A stretch of DNA of 64,000 nt from the NCBI RefSeq assembly GCF_025144465.1, contig NZ_CP083553.1, positions 3,279,001-3,343,000 on the forward strand. Direction: 5' to 3'. The stretch comes from Leisingera sp. S132. GTDB taxonomy: Bacteria; Pseudomonadota; Alphaproteobacteria; Rhodobacterales; Rhodobacteraceae. The notes under the pieces are model-generated. The model had not been told where the DNA came from. It ran no database searches and saw only the letters and a list, made by a program, of their open reading frames with translations. The position numbers and the translations under genes were made by a program. Below, piece after piece: positions 1 through 9,235 of this stretch. Numbering within the stretch: the stretch's first letter is position 1; each line of letters starts with the position of its first letter.

Positions 1-102
1 GGGCTGGAGGTCAATGCAAACATCCACGCGCCGCTGCTCTGCGTGACAGATGTGTTCGACATTGCATCCGGCGACCTGAGCCTGCCCGGCAAACTGGAAT
101 GA
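1..102 (+). CDS. C-terminal end of an unidentified protein (partial)
   Basis: An open frame runs in from the left edge and ends at TGA 100-102, giving 33 residues that finish ...SLPGKLE. The mixed hydrophobic composition with no stops and high-GC third positions looks like real coding sequence. I do not recognise the family. The gene converges on pdxJ, with an 81-base gap that holds one hairpin. Confidence 0.5.
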   Translation, partial: GLEVNANIHAPLLCVTDVFDIASGDLSLPGKLE

Positions 103-132
103 TCAGCCCCCTGTAGGAACCGGAACTGGCCT

Positions 133-157
133 GGGGCAGCGGCAATTGCCCTGCCCC
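133..157. terminator. Hairpin between converging genes
   Basis: A 7-bp perfect stem (133-139 with 151-157) encloses the self-complementary GGCAATTGCC. It lies between the stop of the partial plus-strand gene and the stop of pdxJ, where a bidirectional terminator would be expected. Neither side has a clear T-run, so factor-independent termination is uncertain. Confidence 0.35.
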
Positions 158-183
158 GGCTTCATGCCTTTGCCCGGCAGCTC

Positions 184-930
184 TCAGCTGCGTGCGGCAT
201 TCATCAGGCGGCGCATTTCCTGCACGGCGGGGGTCAGGCCGCGGAAAATCGATTCACCAATCAGGAAGTGGCCGATGTTCAGCTCGTGCACTTCCGGGAA
301 GGCAGCAACCGGCTGGACCGTTTCATAGGTCAGCCCGTGGCCCGCGTGCACCTCGAGCCCCAGCGAGTGGGCATAGGCGGACATATCCCGCAATGCCTCC
401 AGTTCACGGTCGCGGTCCGCAAACCGCCCTTCGGCGTGGTAGTCGCAGTAAGCCCCGGTGTGCAGCTCGATTACCTCAGCCCCGATGCGATGGGCGGCGT
501 CGATTTGTTTCCGGTCCGCCGCGATGAAGATCGACACCCGGCAGCCTGCATCCCGCAGCGGCGCAATGAAATGGGCGAGGCGGTTTTCCTCGCGCGCCAC
601 TTCCAGCCCGCCTTCGGTGGTGCGCTCCTCGCGCTTCTCCGGAACGATGCAGACTGCGTGCGGCTTGTGGCGCAGGGCGATCTTCTGCATTTCGTCTGTT
701 GCGGCCATCTCGAAATTCAGCGGCACGGTCAGCGCCTCCATCAGCGCATCGATGTCCGTGTCCGTGATATGGCGGCGGTCCTCGCGCAGGTGCGCAGTGA
801 TCCCATCCGCGCCCGCCTCTTCGGCCAGTTTTGCAGCCCGGACCGGGTCCGGATAGGCGCCTCCGCGGGCGTTGCGCACAGTGGCCACATGGTCAATGTT
901 CACGCCCAGGCGCAGCTGATTATCTGTCAT
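184..930 (-). CDS. pdxJ: Pyridoxine 5'-phosphate synthase PdxJ
   Basis: Condenses 1-deoxyxylulose 5-phosphate with 3-amino-2-oxopropyl phosphate to give pyridoxine 5'-phosphate, the ring-closing step of DXP-dependent vitamin B6 synthesis in the cytoplasm. The 248-residue product has the family's N-terminal LGVNIDHVATVRNARGG segment, the GADGITAHLREDRRHI loop and the HAGHGLTY phosphate-binding region, and its length is typical of this TIM-barrel family. It is on the same strand as the DUF2062 gene and RSH, an arrangement I associate with Rhodobacterales. Recognition is secure. Confidence 0.97.
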   Translation of the reverse strand: MTDNQLRLGVNIDHVATVRNARGGAYPDPVRAAKLAEEAGADGITAHLREDRRHITDTDIDALMEALTVPLNFEMAATDEMQKIALRHKPHAVCIVPEKREERTTEGGLEVAREENRLAHFIAPLRDAGCRVSIFIAADRKQIDAAHRIGAEVIELHTGAYCDYHAEGRFADRDRELEALRDMSAYAHSLGLEVHAGHGLTYETVQPVAAFPEVHELNIGHFLIGESIFRGLTPAVQEMRRLMNAARS

Positions 931-1036
931 GAGAAGTCTCTCATCCGTCTGAAGTCAAAGCCTTGGTTCCGAGACTAGACAGACAGCCGGCAAGAGCAAG
1001 CCTGCAGGCAATAATGGTACAATGCGGCGGCCCCGC

Positions 1037-1678
1037 TCAGGTGCTGGTATCGACCTCGGCGCGTTTCTTGATCGCCTCGAACTTGGCCTTGATCTTGGCC
1101 CGGCGGCGCTGCTGGTAAACCCGGATCACCGGCAGGCTGAGCAAGTAGCAGGCCGTGGCAGAAATGATGCCGGGAATGATACCGCCGATCATGTAGGGAT
1201 AGAACACCTCGTTATAGAACAGGTGCAGGCCCTGCCAGTCGGCGGGGCGGTCCAGAAACAGGGCAATCAGGTTGTCCTTCAAATCCCCGCCTGCGGCCAG
1301 AAATTTACCCACCAGGGATTTGTCCACTTCCTGATCAAACTCGGTCCCCAGCAGCCAGTGCCCGGTCTGCAGCGAGGCGACCCCGATCGGCACATAAGTC
1401 AGCGGGTTGCCAAAGAAGGTGGCGCTGAGCGAGGCCAGGATATTACCGTTCATCAGCCGGGCTATGAATGCAGCAACAAAGAAATGCAGCCCGTAGAAGG
1501 GTGTGAAAGTCGTGAACACCCCGGCCCAGATGCCGCGGGCGATGCGCTCAGGCGAATCGGGAAGGCGCCGGACCCGGTGCTTTACGTACAGGAACGCCCT
1601 GCCCCAGCCGCCGCGCGGCCAGAGGAAGTCCGCCAGCGCCCGGAGGGGCGGACGTCTGTCCCGGCGCCTGAATACCAA
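1037..1678 (-). CDS. DUF2062 domain membrane protein
   Basis: A 213-residue protein matching the DUF2062 family. A basic N-terminus is followed by the conserved segment around residues 45-100 (SPERIARGIWAGVFTTFTPF, then the ATFFGNPLT motif), which is embedded in hydrophobic helices, and a C-terminal pair of membrane segments ends in a lysine/arginine-rich tail. The biochemical role of the family is not established. The gene lies directly downstream of the RSH gene on the same strand, so co-transcription is likely. Membrane location is inferred from hydrophobicity. Confidence 0.85.
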   Translation of the reverse strand: MVFRRRDRRPPLRALADFLWPRGGWGRAFLYVKHRVRRLPDSPERIARGIWAGVFTTFTPFYGLHFFVAAFIARLMNGNILASLSATFFGNPLTYVPIGVASLQTGHWLLGTEFDQEVDKSLVGKFLAAGGDLKDNLIALFLDRPADWQGLHLFYNEVFYPYMIGGIIPGIISATACYLLSLPVIRVYQQRRRAKIKAKFEAIKKRAEVDTST

Positions 1679-1721
1679 AGCTGTGCGTCCTTCCCAGTTC
1701 CCGGCTCAGAGTTTCAGCGGC

Positions 1722-3857
1722 TTACCCCGGAAAATGGCGCTCTTCCGGCTTTTCCCGGAACCGCGCCACCGCGGCAACATCGCTTTCCGCCTCAAGCGTC
1801 AGCATCAGCGAGTGCAGCTGCTCCACATCCCGCAGCTCCACATTGATCATGAGCCGGTAAAAGTCTGGTTTCCTGTCTACAAATTCCAGGTCCGAGATAT
1901 TGGCCTTTTTCTCGCCGATCAATGTGCAAATACGCCCCAGCACGCCCGCGTCGTTGCCGATGGTCAGCTCCAGCGTGGTGCCATAGGCGGCCGGGTGGGT
2001 GCCGCTGTGCCACTGGACGTCCATCCAGCGCTCCGGCTGGTCTTCGAACTCGCCCAGCCTGTCGCAATCGGCTGCGTGCACCACCACCCCGCGGCCGCGG
2101 TAGGTGATGCCGATGATGCGCTCGCCCGGAAGCGGCTGGCAGCAGGCCGCGCGCTCGAAGCTCTGACCCGGTTCCAGGCCGATCACCGCCCGGCGCGGGG
2201 AAATCTCGTCGCCGTCGCCGGTGGAGGTCAGCTCCGGATAGACAGATTGCACCACGTCATGGGCGGTGATCTCAGCGGCGCCCAGCCGCGCCAGCAATTC
2301 ATCCACGCCGCTGGCCCGCAACGCGCGGGCTGCGGTTTCCAGCGCCTTGTCGGTGGCCTTCTTGCCGACGTGCTCAAAGGCCGAGCGCGCCAGCTCATGG
2401 CCAAGCTTGACGAACCGCGCCCGGTCCGCTTCGCGCAAAGACCGGCGGATAGCGGTGCGCGCCTTGCCAGTGGTGGCAATTTCCAGCCAACTGACCTGCG
2501 GGGTCTGGCCCTCGGCGGTGATCACATCAACCGACTGGCCGTTGCGCAGGCGCGTCCACAGCGGCACCCGGATACCGTCCACCTTGGCTCCGACGCAGGA
2601 GCCGCCGATACGGGTGTGGATGGCGTAGGCAAAATCGATCGGCGTGGCGCCCTTGGGCAACTTGATCACGTCCCCCTTGGGCGTGAAGCAGAACACCTGG
2701 TCCGAATACATCTCGAGCTTCACGGCCTCGAGGAATTCGTCGTGGTCGTCCTCGGCATCGAACTGCTCTGTCAGCGAGGCGATCCACTTGGCTGGATCAA
2801 CGGCAAAGGGGTTTTCGGTGCGCACCCCGTCCCGGTAGGACCAATGCGCCGCCACGCCTGTCTCCGCCACATCATGCATCTGGCGGGTGCGGATCTGCAC
2901 TTCCACCCGCTTGCCGTCGCGGCCCGACACCGTGGTGTGGATCGAACGGTAGCCGTTGGACTTCGGCTGGCTGATGTAATCCTTGAACCGGCCCGGCACC
3001 GCCCGCCAGCGCTGGTGGATGGCGCCCAGCGCACGGTAGGCGTCCTCTTCTGACAGGGTGATAACCCGGAAGCCGTAAATGTCGGACAGCCGCGAAAAGC
3101 CCTGGTCCTTGGCCTGCATCTTGCGCCAGATCGAATAGGGTTTCTTGGCGCGGCCGAAGACCTCCGCCTCGATCCCGGCCTTTTCCAGCTCCAGACGCAT
3201 GTCGCCGGTGATCCGGTGGATGACATCGCCGGTTTCCCGCTGCAGGGTCACAAAGCGGCGGATGATCGACTGGCGGCCTTCCGGATTCAGCACGCGGAAG
3301 GCCAGATCCTCCAGTTCCTCACGCATCCATTGCATGCCCATGCGGCCTGCCAGCGGCGCGTAGATATCCATCGTCTCGCGCGCCTTCTGGGCCTGCTTCT
3401 CCGGGCGCATCGCCTTGATGGTGCGCATGTTGTGCAGGCGGTCGGCAAGCTTGACCAGGATCACCCGCAGGTCCTTGGACATCGCCATGAACAGTTTGCG
3501 GAAGTTCTCGGCCTGTTTGGTCTCACGGCTGGAGAGCTGCAGGTTGGTCAGCTTGGTGACGCCATCGACCAGCATCGCCACCTCTTCGCCGAAACGGCGG
3601 GAGACTTCTTCGTAGTTGGCCTTGGTGTCTTCGATTGTGTCGTGCAGCAGCGCGGTGATGATGGTTGCATCATCCAGGCGCTGTTCGGTCAGGATGGCGG
3701 CCACCGCCACCGGATGGGTGAAATAGGGCTCGCCTGAGTGGCGGAACTGCCCTTCATGCATCTGCTCGCCAAACGCAAAGGCGTCCGCGATCCTGTCCGC
3801 ATTTGTCTTGGGATTGTAGTTGCGGACCAGAGCAATCAGGTCGTCAGGGGAAATCAT
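1722..3857 (-). CDS. rsh: Bifunctional (p)ppGpp synthetase/hydrolase (RSH)
   Basis: Makes and degrades the alarmone (p)ppGpp and so controls the stringent response. At 711 residues it has the full long-RSH layout: an N-terminal HD hydrolase domain with the HDTIED metal motif (about residue 70), a synthetase domain with the YRSIHT loop and an EVQIRT substrate motif, a TGS domain (KGATPIDFAYAIHTRIG), and a C-terminal ACT domain (about 630-705). Both catalytic centres look intact, as expected for the single RSH of an alphaproteobacterium. The next gene upstream is rpoZ, the same spoT/rpoZ association seen in many proteobacteria. Confidence 0.97.
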   Translation of the reverse strand: MISPDDLIALVRNYNPKTNADRIADAFAFGEQMHEGQFRHSGEPYFTHPVAVAAILTEQRLDDATIITALLHDTIEDTKANYEEVSRRFGEEVAMLVDGVTKLTNLQLSSRETKQAENFRKLFMAMSKDLRVILVKLADRLHNMRTIKAMRPEKQAQKARETMDIYAPLAGRMGMQWMREELEDLAFRVLNPEGRQSIIRRFVTLQRETGDVIHRITGDMRLELEKAGIEAEVFGRAKKPYSIWRKMQAKDQGFSRLSDIYGFRVITLSEEDAYRALGAIHQRWRAVPGRFKDYISQPKSNGYRSIHTTVSGRDGKRVEVQIRTRQMHDVAETGVAAHWSYRDGVRTENPFAVDPAKWIASLTEQFDAEDDHDEFLEAVKLEMYSDQVFCFTPKGDVIKLPKGATPIDFAYAIHTRIGGSCVGAKVDGIRVPLWTRLRNGQSVDVITAEGQTPQVSWLEIATTGKARTAIRRSLREADRARFVKLGHELARSAFEHVGKKATDKALETAARALRASGVDELLARLGAAEITAHDVVQSVYPELTSTGDGDEISPRRAVIGLEPGQSFERAACCQPLPGERIIGITYRGRGVVVHAADCDRLGEFEDQPERWMDVQWHSGTHPAAYGTTLELTIGNDAGVLGRICTLIGEKKANISDLEFVDRKPDFYRLMINVELRDVEQLHSLMLTLEAESDVAAVARFREKPEERHFPG

Positions 3858-3893
3858 GTCCGGTCCGCAGCCTCAAATAGTCAGACGCGCGCT

Positions 3894-4247
3894 TCAGCCC
3901 TGGCCCTGGGCCTCCATCAGCGCACGCAGCAGTTTCTCTTCCGACATGTCGTCGTCAGCCGGCTTATCGTTGTCCGCACCCATCAGCAGAGCCATGGAGT
4001 CTTCTTCCGGCTCATCGACCTCGATCTGGGTCTGGTTGCTCTCGATCAGGCGCTCGCGCAGATCATCGGCGCTCTGGGTCTCGTCGGCGATTTCGCGCAA
4101 GGACACAACCGGGTTCTTGTCGTTGTCGCGCTCGACGGTGATCGGAGCACCGGCCGAGATTTCGCGGGCACGGTGCGCAGCCAGCATCACCAGCTCAAAG
4201 CGGTTGGGCACTTTATCGACGCAATCTTCAACCGTCACGCGGGCCAT
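3894..4247 (-). CDS. rpoZ: RNA polymerase omega subunit
   Basis: Small RNA polymerase subunit that binds the beta' C-terminus and helps assembly. The 117-residue product begins [20 protein letters not shown], the hallmark of RpoZ, and carries the RAREISAGA helix. The C-terminal third is acidic and low in complexity, as is common in Rhodobacterales. A GGAGA ribosome-binding site precedes the ATG. It is followed by the (p)ppGpp enzyme on the same strand; omega forms part of one ppGpp site on RNA polymerase in other proteobacteria. Confidence 0.96.
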   Translation of the reverse strand: MARVTVEDCVDKVPNRFELVMLAAHRAREISAGAPITVERDNDKNPVVSLREIADETQSADDLRERLIESNQTQIEVDEPEEDSMALLMGADNDKPADDDMSEEKLLRALMEAQGQG

Positions 4248-4285
4248 CAGCGACTCTCCATATCATTCCTGGTCCAGAAGGCAGA

Positions 4286-4314
4286 CATTTACGCCCATAT
4301 CTTTCTCTTGACAA
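4286..4314 (-). promoter_or_regulatory. Candidate sigma-70 promoter for rpoZ-rsh
   Basis: On the minus strand, TTGTCA (4309-4314) and TAAATG (4286-4291) are separated by 17 bases, about 40 bases upstream of the rpoZ start. The -35 match is good (5 of 6) and the -10 match is weak (3 of 6). The position between folK and rpoZ suits an internal promoter. Confidence 0.35.
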
Positions 4315-4340
4315 GGGCGGAAAACACCGCATTGCGCGGC

Positions 4341-4910
4341 TCAGAGCGGTGTCACCTCTGCCACGTCCTGCGGCGGCAGTTCCGCCAGCATCTCAGCCAC
4401 GGTTTTCTGCAGCACCGGGTGGCGCCAGCGGGGCGCGATGTCGGCCAGCGGCACCAGCACGAAGGCACGGTCCTGAATGCGCGGATGCGGCAGAACCAGC
4501 TGGCCAGGCGCCTCCTGCATCTGGCGTTCCAAGGGCAGCCCTTGCCAGCGGGTGTACCCGGCCGTGTCCGGCAGCACCGCGCTGTCAAAATCCACCAGAT
4601 CCAGATCCAATGTCCGCATCCCCCAGCGCTGCTCCCGCACCCGGGCAAACTGCGTCTCTACCTGGTGCAGCCTTTCCAGCAGGCCGCCGGCGGACAGCGT
4701 TGTTTCCACCGCCACCGCAGCATTCACATAGTCCGGCCCGGCACCTGCCGGGAAACAGGGGGTCTGAAAGAACCGGGACACGCTGCGCAGGAAAACCTCC
4801 TGCGACTGCAGCGCACGGATGGCCTTTGCCAGGGTGGTCTGAGGCGCATCAGCGTCAGCGGGCAGGTTGCCGCCCAGCGCGATCAGCGCCGTTTTACGGA
4901 TTCCGGTCAT
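4341..4910 (-). CDS. folK: 2-amino-4-hydroxy-6-hydroxymethyldihydropteridine pyrophosphokinase
   Basis: Transfers pyrophosphate from ATP to 6-hydroxymethyl-7,8-dihydropterin in folate synthesis. The 189-residue protein shows the HPPK signature: N-terminal ALIALGGNL, the SRFFQTPCFP segment, the acidic RTLDLDLVDFD magnesium and substrate motif, and LPHPRIQDRAFVLVPLADIAP near the C-terminus. It is in the same orientation as rpoZ and rsh and diverges from the NYN-domain gene. A good -10 hexamer (TATACT on the minus strand) lies about 30 bases upstream of the ATG, with no convincing -35. Confidence 0.96.
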   Translation of the reverse strand: MTGIRKTALIALGGNLPADADAPQTTLAKAIRALQSQEVFLRSVSRFFQTPCFPAGAGPDYVNAAVAVETTLSAGGLLERLHQVETQFARVREQRWGMRTLDLDLVDFDSAVLPDTAGYTRWQGLPLERQMQEAPGQLVLPHPRIQDRAFVLVPLADIAPRWRHPVLQKTVAEMLAELPPQDVAEVTPL

Positions 4911-5047
4911 CTTTGACCCTATTCAAACGGACAGTATACTTGCGGCAAATGACAAATAACTTACATTAAGTCTACCCGTTTCGCCGATTTCAAAATCACA
5001 CTCACGGAACCCCCGGACGAGACGGTTATACCGGAAGGAAAATTTTG

Positions 5048-5617
5048 ATGTTTTACAAGGACGAACGGCTCGCGCTGTTCATAGACGGTTCAAACCTGTA
5101 CGCCGCCGCCAAGGCGCTCGGGTTTGATATCGACTATAAGCTCCTGCGGCAGGAATTCATGCGCCGCGGCAAGCTTCTGCGGGCCTTTTATTACACCGCC
5201 CTGCTGGAAAATGACGAGTATTCGCCGATCCGGCCGCTTGTCGACTGGCTGCACTACAACGGTTTCACCATGGTCACCAAACCGGCCAAGGAATACACCG
5301 ACAGCATGGGCCGCCGTAAGGTCAAAGGCAACATGGACATCGAATTGACCGTCGATGCCATGGAGCTGGCACCGCGCGTCGACCATATCGTGCTGTTCTC
5401 GGGCGATGGGGACTTCCGCCCGCTGATTGCCAGCCTGCAGCGCCAGGGCGTGCGCGTTTCGGTGGTCTCGACCATCCGCAGCCAGCCGCCGATGATCTCT
5501 GACGACCTGCGCCGCCAGGCCGACAATTTCATCGAGCTGGAAGAGCTGCGCGACGTGATCGGCCGCCCGCCGCGCGAGCAAAGCGAACCGCGTTCCGCAA
5601 CAGCCGCCCACGGCTGA
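5048..5617 (+). CDS. NYN/LabA-type PIN-like nuclease domain protein
   Basis: A 189-residue single-domain protein of the LabA/DUF88 (NYN) family, a PIN-like fold often associated with RNA metabolism. Visible hallmarks are the N-terminal aspartate in ALFIDGSNLYAAAK, the central KGNMDIELTVDAM acidic motif, and FSGDGDFRPLI, which together supply the acidic metal-binding residues. I start at ATG 5048 rather than TTG 5045 because GGAAGGAA at 5033-5040 is then 7 bases upstream. It stands alone, divergent from folK. The substrate is unknown. Confidence 0.88.
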   Translation: MFYKDERLALFIDGSNLYAAAKALGFDIDYKLLRQEFMRRGKLLRAFYYTALLENDEYSPIRPLVDWLHYNGFTMVTKPAKEYTDSMGRRKVKGNMDIELTVDAMELAPRVDHIVLFSGDGDFRPLIASLQRQGVRVSVVSTIRSQPPMISDDLRRQADNFIELEELRDVIGRPPREQSEPRSATAAHG

Positions 5618-5641
5618 GCCCGGACCGCCGGAAGACAGAGC

Positions 5642-5674
5642 GGAACAGGCACCAGATGGGGTGGGGCCTGTTCC
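5642..5674. repeat. 9-bp perfect inverted repeat (hairpin) after the NYN gene
   Basis: GGAACAGGC (5642-5650) and GCCTGTTCC (5666-5674) form a perfect 9-bp stem with a 15-base loop, 25 bases after the stop codon. No T-run follows. The rest of the 223-base gap before ispH is GC-rich, with further short self-complementary GCCGGC tracts and no gene. Confidence 0.45.
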
Positions 5675-5840
5675 AGTGCTTCCGGCCGTCAGCCCCGATG
5701 CGGAGGCCGGCTGACTGGCCCTCCTATGCAGCCTCTGCCGGCCGCTCGGATGGTGTGGCCTGTTGCCATCGCATCCAGACCGCTCCGGCACTGGACCTTG
5801 CCGCACGAAGCGCTTACCTCTGGCGCGCAAGGAGACACCC

Positions 5841-6791
5841 ATGACCAAGCCAGCCCTGACCCTCTACCTCGCCGCACCGCGCGGCTTTTGCGCTGGCGTG
5901 GACCGCGCCATCAAAATTGTCGAAATGGCGATCACCAAATGGGGCGCGCCGGTCTATGTGCGCCATGAGATCGTGCACAACAAATTCGTGGTCGATTCTT
6001 TGCGCGAAAAAGGCGCAGTTTTTGTCGAGGAACTGGATGAATGCCCCGACGACCGGCCGGTGATCTTCTCCGCTCACGGGGTGCCGAAATCGGTGCCCGC
6101 CGCGGCCGAAGCACGCGAGATGATTTATGTCGATGCGACCTGCCCGCTGGTGTCCAAGGTGCACATCGAGGCCCAGCGCCACGCCGAAGCCGGGCTGCAG
6201 ATGATCATGATCGGCCACAAGGGCCACCCGGAGACCATCGGCACCATGGGCCAGCTGCCCGAGGGCGAGGTACTGCTGGTAGAGACCGCCGCAGATGTGG
6301 CAACAGTTGACGTGCGGGATCCGGACCGGCTGGCCTATGTCACCCAGACCACCCTGTCGGTGGATGACACCAAGGGAATCGTTGCGGCGCTGGAAGAACG
6401 GTTTCCCAACATCACCGGCCCGCACAAGGAAGACATCTGCTATGCCACCACCAACCGCCAGGAGGCGGTGAAGTCAGTGGCCCCCAAGGCAGACGCCCTC
6501 CTGGTGGTCGGCGCGCCGAATTCCTCCAACTCCCGCCGGCTGGTCGAAGTCGGGGCCAAGAACGGCTGCGATTACGCCCAGCTGGTGCAGCGTGCCGAAA
6601 ACATCGACTGGCGCGCGCTGGAGGGCATCCGCTCTGTCGCAATCACCGCTGGCGCCTCTGCGCCTGAACTGCTGGTCAACGAGGTGATCGACGCTTTCCG
6701 GGAGCGGTACGAGGTGACTGTGGAAGTCGTGGAGACCGCGGTGGAAACAGTGGAGTTCAAGGTGCCCCGCGTGCTGCGGCAGCCTGCGTGA
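5841..6791 (+). CDS. ispH: 4-hydroxy-3-methylbut-2-enyl diphosphate reductase IspH
   Basis: Last enzyme of the MEP isoprenoid pathway; an iron-sulfur protein that reduces HMBPP to IPP and DMAPP. The 316-residue product has all three cluster cysteines in context: [12 protein letters not shown] near the N-terminus, [12 protein letters not shown] centrally and [10 protein letters not shown] toward the C-terminus, as well as the [11 protein letters not shown] and NSSNSRRL substrate motifs. ATG 5841 is preceded by AAGGAGA with a short spacer; a longer frame upstream has no ribosome-binding site. It is apparently monocistronic. Confidence 0.97.
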   Translation: MTKPALTLYLAAPRGFCAGVDRAIKIVEMAITKWGAPVYVRHEIVHNKFVVDSLREKGAVFVEELDECPDDRPVIFSAHGVPKSVPAAAEAREMIYVDATCPLVSKVHIEAQRHAEAGLQMIMIGHKGHPETIGTMGQLPEGEVLLVETAADVATVDVRDPDRLAYVTQTTLSVDDTKGIVAALEERFPNITGPHKEDICYATTNRQEAVKSVAPKADALLVVGAPNSSNSRRLVEVGAKNGCDYAQLVQRAENIDWRALEGIRSVAITAGASAPELLVNEVIDAFRERYEVTVEVVETAVETVEFKVPRVLRQPA

Positions 6792-6892
6792 ACGCACAGG
6801 CCGGCGCGCAAACCAAGTGACAGAAACTGCTCACGTTTCAGGCGAACCGTGTTACGCATGAGGTCCCGGGTTTTATTTCTGGAGCCATATTG

Positions 6893-7507
6893 ATGATCAC
6901 GCTGCACTTTCTGATTACCGCCTTTGTCGTCGTCCTCGCGCCCGGCACGGGTGTCATCTACACGCTGGCGCTTGGCCTCGGCCAGGGCTGGCGCGCGTCC
7001 ATCTGGGCCGCAATCGGCTGCACCTTCGGCATTCTCCCGCATCTGGCCGCGGCGACGCTGGGGCTTGCCGCCGTCCTGCACAGCTCTGCCCTGCTGTTTC
7101 AAATCGTCAAAGCCGCGGGCGTGGCCTATCTCCTGTACCTTGCATGGCAAGCGCTGCGCAGCGGCGGCGTGCTGGCTGTCTCCTCGAAACGCACCAGCCA
7201 GCCCGGCTGGAAAATCGCCTGGCGCGGCGCGCTGATCAACATCCTGAACCCCAAGCTGTCGGTGTTCTTTCTGGCACTGCTGCCGCCGTTCCTGAGCGGC
7301 AATCCCGCCAGCGCCACGCTGGAAATGTCAGTTCTGGGGCTGGTGTTCATGGCAATGACCTTTGTCGTATTCGTGCTGTACGGTCTGTTTGCGGCCCAGG
7401 CCCGCACGTACCTGATGAACAGCGAACGGGTGCTGAAATGGATGGGCCGCGGTTTTGCCGCCGTCTTTGCAGGCCTCGCCGCCCGGCTGGCCATGGAACG
7501 CGCCTGA
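6893..7507 (+). CDS. LysE/RhtB family amino-acid exporter
   Basis: A 204-residue inner-membrane protein with about six hydrophobic segments, typical of LysE/RhtB exporters of amino acids or their derivatives. The N-terminal PGTGVIYTLALGLGQGWRAS stretch, the internal GVAYLLYLAWQALRSGG and the NPKLSVFFLALLPPFL motif are family hallmarks. ATG 6893 follows GGAG with suitable spacing; TTG 6890 is the alternative. The gene is followed after 22 bases by a methyltransferase gene. The transported substrate cannot be read from sequence. Confidence 0.9.
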   Translation: MITLHFLITAFVVVLAPGTGVIYTLALGLGQGWRASIWAAIGCTFGILPHLAAATLGLAAVLHSSALLFQIVKAAGVAYLLYLAWQALRSGGVLAVSSKRTSQPGWKIAWRGALINILNPKLSVFFLALLPPFLSGNPASATLEMSVLGLVFMAMTFVVFVLYGLFAAQARTYLMNSERVLKWMGRGFAAVFAGLAARLAMERA

Positions 7508-7529
7508 CAGCTTAACGGGGAGATAGCAG

Positions 7530-8129
7530 ATGAGCGACCGGCAAACACTGGAGGTCTATGCCAAGGCAGCGCAGGCATACGCGGATGGTTTTGCGCGGTC
7601 CGATGACGGGTTTCACGATCCGGATTTTGAAGCTTTCACATCTCTATTGCCGACCGCCGCCCATGTTCTGGATCTGGGCTGCGGTCCAGGCCATTGGGCG
7701 GCACGCTTCAAGGCGCAGGGCTTTGAGGTTTCGGCCCTGGATGCCTCCGTTGAGATGGCCGAACTGGCGAAATCTGATTTCGGAATTGAGGTGGAAGTTG
7801 CGCCCTTCGAAGCGCTGGAGAGCAAAAGCGGCTATGATGGCATCTGGGCCAACTTCAGCTTGCTGCATGCGCCGCGGGCTGATCTCCCCGGTCATCTGAC
7901 CCGCATCCATCGAGCCTTGAACCCCGGCGGCATCTTCCATATTGGCATGAAGCTCGGAGACAGCGAGGGGCGTGACAAACTGGGACGTTTCTACGCCTAT
8001 TACAGCGAGGACGAATTGAGAAATCAGCTTCAAAACGCGAGTTTCACCGTGACCCGGTCCCGCCGCGGCAATGGCCAGGGATTGGCCGGAGGAATTGAAA
8101 CCTACGTGATCCTGACCGCGCATGCCTGA
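7530..8129 (+). CDS. Class I SAM-dependent methyltransferase
   Basis: A 199-residue protein with the Rossmann methyltransferase motif [16 protein letters not shown] at about residues 45-60, an acidic end of strand 2 (VSALDAS) and the post-III region around GIFHIGMK. The methyl acceptor is unknown. GGGGAG precedes the ATG. The stop codon overlaps the start of rnhA by 8 bases, so the two are probably translated from one message. Confidence 0.88.
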   Translation: MSDRQTLEVYAKAAQAYADGFARSDDGFHDPDFEAFTSLLPTAAHVLDLGCGPGHWAARFKAQGFEVSALDASVEMAELAKSDFGIEVEVAPFEALESKSGYDGIWANFSLLHAPRADLPGHLTRIHRALNPGGIFHIGMKLGDSEGRDKLGRFYAYYSEDELRNQLQNASFTVTRSRRGNGQGLAGGIETYVILTAHA

Positions 8130-8586
8130 ACTGTTTGCTTATACCGACGGCGCCTGTTCTGGAAACCCCGGCCCCGGCGGCTGGGGCGTTCTGCTGCGCG
8201 CCATGGACGGTGACACCATCGTCAAAGAAAAAGAACTGAGCGGCGGCGAGGGTGAGACCACCAACAACCGGATGGAACTCCTGGCCGCGATCAACGCGCT
8301 GGAAAGCCTGGCACGGCCCTCCACGATCACAGTGGTCACCGACTCGGCCTATGTGAAGAACGGCGTCACCGGCTGGATCTTCGGCTGGAAAAGGAACGGC
8401 TGGAAGACGTCGAACAAAAAACCTGTGAAAAACGTCGAGCTGTGGCAGCGTCTGGACGAAGCGCAAGCCCGCCACAAGGTGACCTGGGAATGGGTTAAGG
8501 GCCACGCAGGCCACCCGGAAAACGAGCGCGCGGATGAACTGGCGCGCGCGGGCATGGCGCCCTTCAAGAAGAAGAAAAGCGTCTGA
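8122..8586 (+). CDS. rnhA: Ribonuclease HI
   Basis: Degrades the RNA strand of RNA-DNA hybrids. All four catalytic acidic residues are visible in context: [16 protein letters not shown], the glutamate in [27 protein letters not shown], and the last aspartate in ENERADELA. Length (154 residues) matches E. coli RNase HI, and the basic handle region with [16 protein letters not shown] is present. It overlaps the methyltransferase gene upstream and is followed by the TRIC channel gene. Confidence 0.97.
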   Translation: MPELFAYTDGACSGNPGPGGWGVLLRAMDGDTIVKEKELSGGEGETTNNRMELLAAINALESLARPSTITVVTDSAYVKNGVTGWIFGWKRNGWKTSNKKPVKNVELWQRLDEAQARHKVTWEWVKGHAGHPENERADELARAGMAPFKKKKSV

Positions 8587-8602
8587 TGCGCGAGGGCATC
8601 GC

Positions 8603-9226
8603 ATGACCTTTCTGGCGCTGTTGGACTATGCCTCGGTGCTGGTCTTTGCCCTCTCCGGCGCGCTGGTGGCCAGCCGGGCGCAGCTGGACATTGTCGGTTT
8701 TGCCTTTGTCGCCAGCCTGACCGCGCTTGGCGGCGGCACCTTGCGCGACCTGCTGCTGGACCGCAATCCGGTGTTCTGGATCGGCAACCCCAACTACATC
8801 CTGCTGGCCGCGCTGGCCGCCGTGGCGGTGTTCTTCACTGCGCATCTCTTGGAAAGCCGCCTGCGCTGGGTGGTCTGGCTCGACAGCTTTGCCCTTGCCA
8901 TTGCTGTACCTGCCGGCACCGGCGCCGCGATCTCGCTGGATAGTCCGCCGGTGATCGTCGTGCTGATGGGTATGGCCACCGGCACCATGGGCGGGCTGAT
9001 GCGCGACGTGGTCTGCAACGAAGTGCCCTTGGTGCTGAAACAGGGTGAGCTTTACATCACCTGCGCCATGGCAGGCGCGATCACCGCCGTTGCGGCCATC
9101 TGGCTGGGGTTTGAGCTGAAGTTCGCGCTGCTGTCCTGCGCCGGGGTCTGCTGGGTGCTGCGGGCTGGCTCCATTCTGTTTGGCTGGCACCTGCCGGTCT
9201 ACAAGAGCCGCCCGCCGCGCAGCTAG
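8603..9226 (+). CDS. Trimeric intracellular cation channel (TRIC/UPF0126) family protein
   Basis: A 207-residue polytopic membrane protein with the duplicated UPF0126 pattern. The first half has a glycine-rich GGGTLRDLLLDRNPVFWI segment and the second half a matching GTMGGLMRDVVCNEVPLVL segment, each between hydrophobic helices, as in prokaryotic TRIC channels. About seven membrane segments are apparent. I start at ATG 8603, 16 bases after the rnhA stop; a longer frame overlapping rnhA is unlikely. Function in bacteria is not settled. Confidence 0.88.
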   Translation: MTFLALLDYASVLVFALSGALVASRAQLDIVGFAFVASLTALGGGTLRDLLLDRNPVFWIGNPNYILLAALAAVAVFFTAHLLESRLRWVVWLDSFALAIAVPAGTGAAISLDSPPVIVVLMGMATGTMGGLMRDVVCNEVPLVLKQGELYITCAMAGAITAVAAIWLGFELKFALLSCAGVCWVLRAGSILFGWHLPVYKSRPPRS

Positions 9227-9235
9227 GCCAGGCTG